This document shows positions 63,225-64,000 of a stretch of 64,000 bases of DNA, one piece after another; positions within the stretch are counted from its first letter, which is position 1; each line of letters begins with the position of its first letter. The stretch is from assembly GCA_013415695.1 (NCBI GenBank), contig JAAEEP010000005.1, positions 52,970-116,969 on the forward strand. Reading direction: 5' to 3'. This DNA is from Methanomassiliicoccales archaeon. Its GTDB lineage: Archaea; Thermoplasmatota; Thermoplasmata; Methanomassiliicoccales; JAAEEP01. Under the pieces are notes generated by a model that was given only the letters and a program-made list of their open reading frames with translations, ran no database searches and had not been told where the DNA came from. The translations under genes and the position numbers were made by a program.

Positions 63225-64000
63225 ATGAGTCTGACCTCTTATTCTGAACCTGAGTTCTCAATAACTAGGGTTCTTGGAAAGAGGGCCATCGTCTATTTGG
63301 GCATCCTGTTCTTGGCGCTCGTCCTACTCCTGGTGGTGAACGCGGGAGAGGCAAGCGCAGCGGGGCCGACCTACGTGTATGACGATATCACGTCCGATAC
63401 CAATTGGACGGCTGACGATAGCCCTTACATAGTGAATCAATCGATCGCGATCCAACTAGGCGCGACACTGACGATCGAGCCGAACGTGACTGTGATGTTC
63501 GACGACGGTGTGGGCTTCACGATCTTTGGGACGCTGGATGCCAGGGGTACCACGGACGAGGAGATACTCTTCACATCCAATGGTTCGACCGCCTGGGGTG
63601 CTTGGGACGGTCTCCTGTTCAATGAGACAAGCACTGGATCCGTGCTGGACCACGTCTACATACAGTACGCGGATTCACCAATCTATATCTTCAGATCCAG
63701 CGTGACGATGTCAAACCTCCGTATCTCAGATTACATCGGAGGGGGGTACATGAGCCCGTGTGCCATTTACTGGGAATCGATATTTGAGCCCATCACGGCG
63801 ACCATATCGAATATCCAGATATGGAATGGATCATATACCGGGATCATTCTGTGGTCTCAGGAGGGGAATGTTGATCTCACTCTGACCGATGTGATGGTTA
63901 GAGACATCTCCTTCGGCTCAGGGTTGGGCATCTCCGCGAATAACAGCCTCCAGTTGAGCGTCAGCAATTTCACTGCCATCAACATGGGTTGGAGGGGCGT
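63225..64000 (+). CDS. Secreted parallel-beta-helix protein (5' part, runs off the window)
   Basis: Open from the ATG at 63225 to the window end, at least 258 residues. After a basic start (RVLGKRAIVYL), a hydrophobic segment and a likely cleavage after GEASAAG, the sequence shows right-handed beta-helix rungs (NQSIAIQLGATLTIEPNVTV, FTIFGTLDARGTTDEEILF). These resemble NosD/PbH1 surface proteins. Many N-x-S/T sites (NWT, NQS, NVT, NGS, NET, NFT) make it a likely AglB substrate. GGGGTGA precedes the ATG. Confidence 0.82.
   Translation, partial: MSLTSYSEPEFSITRVLGKRAIVYLGILFLALVLLLVVNAGEASAAGPTYVYDDITSDTNWTADDSPYIVNQSIAIQLGATLTIEPNVTVMFDDGVGFTIFGTLDARGTTDEEILFTSNGSTAWGAWDGLLFNETSTGSVLDHVYIQYADSPIYIFRSSVTMSNLRISDYIGGGYMSPCAIYWESIFEPITATISNIQIWNGSYTGIILWSQEGNVDLTLTDVMVRDISFGSGLGISANNSLQLSVSNFTAINMGWRG

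Overview
The window is chromosomal DNA from a euryarchaeal-type archaeon, most likely in the Thermoplasmatota and possibly near Methanomassiliicoccales. The information-processing genes are archaeal: TBP, Orc1/Cdc6, primase large subunit, Spt5, P-stalk proteins L10/L12, aEF1-beta, and RpoH-B-A'-A''-L30e-NusA. RpoB is one unsplit chain, as in Thermoplasma and unlike most methanogens. Several genes have AGGTGA-type ribosome sites, and others look leaderless behind TATA boxes. The lineage is inferred from gene content only. No mcr, pyl or rRNA gene is present to settle it.

Layout. 1-6.6 kb: purine, riboflavin and RNA-end metabolism (GMP synthase subunits, RibD-type reductase, PAC2 chaperone, RtcA). 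6.6-11.5 kb: a SERCA-like calcium pump diverging from a CPA2 antiporter. 11.5-13.7 kb: a very AT-rich 545-nt block, then a URO-D-fold methyltransferase, a zinc-binding partner and a strong terminator. 13.8-21.7 kb: tRNA-Gly, small regulators, acyl-CoA dehydrogenase, AsnRS, M20 peptidase, Cdc6 and NIF3. 22.2-28.5 kb: ribosomal stalk genes, spt5, secE and two ftsZ genes on the minus strand. 28.6-32.6 kb: acylphosphatase, TatD-like hydrolase, TBP, a possible structured RNA, then a double ribbon-helix-helix regulator and a third ftsZ. 32.6-41.2 kb: tRNA modification, AK6, archaetidylinositol phosphate synthase, PriL, a radical SAM protein, malic enzyme, EF1-beta and a phosphoesterase. 41.5-50.5 kb: a tRNA-Lys interrupted by two introns, then the RNA polymerase operon. 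50.5-64 kb: radical SAM protein, PyrF, a 2165-residue oligosaccharyltransferase with its secreted neighbour, thioredoxin, translin, PurD, HypB and the start of a secreted beta-helix protein.

The points most worth following up are: (a) tRNA-Lys(UUU) with bulge-helix-bulge introns in both the D loop and the T loop; (b) a cell-division neighbourhood with three FtsZ paralogues, two of which share long blocks identical at the nucleotide level, while the third sits behind a tandem ribbon-helix-helix protein with a perfect inverted repeat at its expected transcription start; (c) an AglB more than twice the usual length; (d) two genes with no ATG/GTG/TTG at the expected start but a well-placed ribosome site before CTG or ACG; (e) unexplained structured leaders and candidate RNAs; (f) domain extensions on Spt5 and RpoA''.
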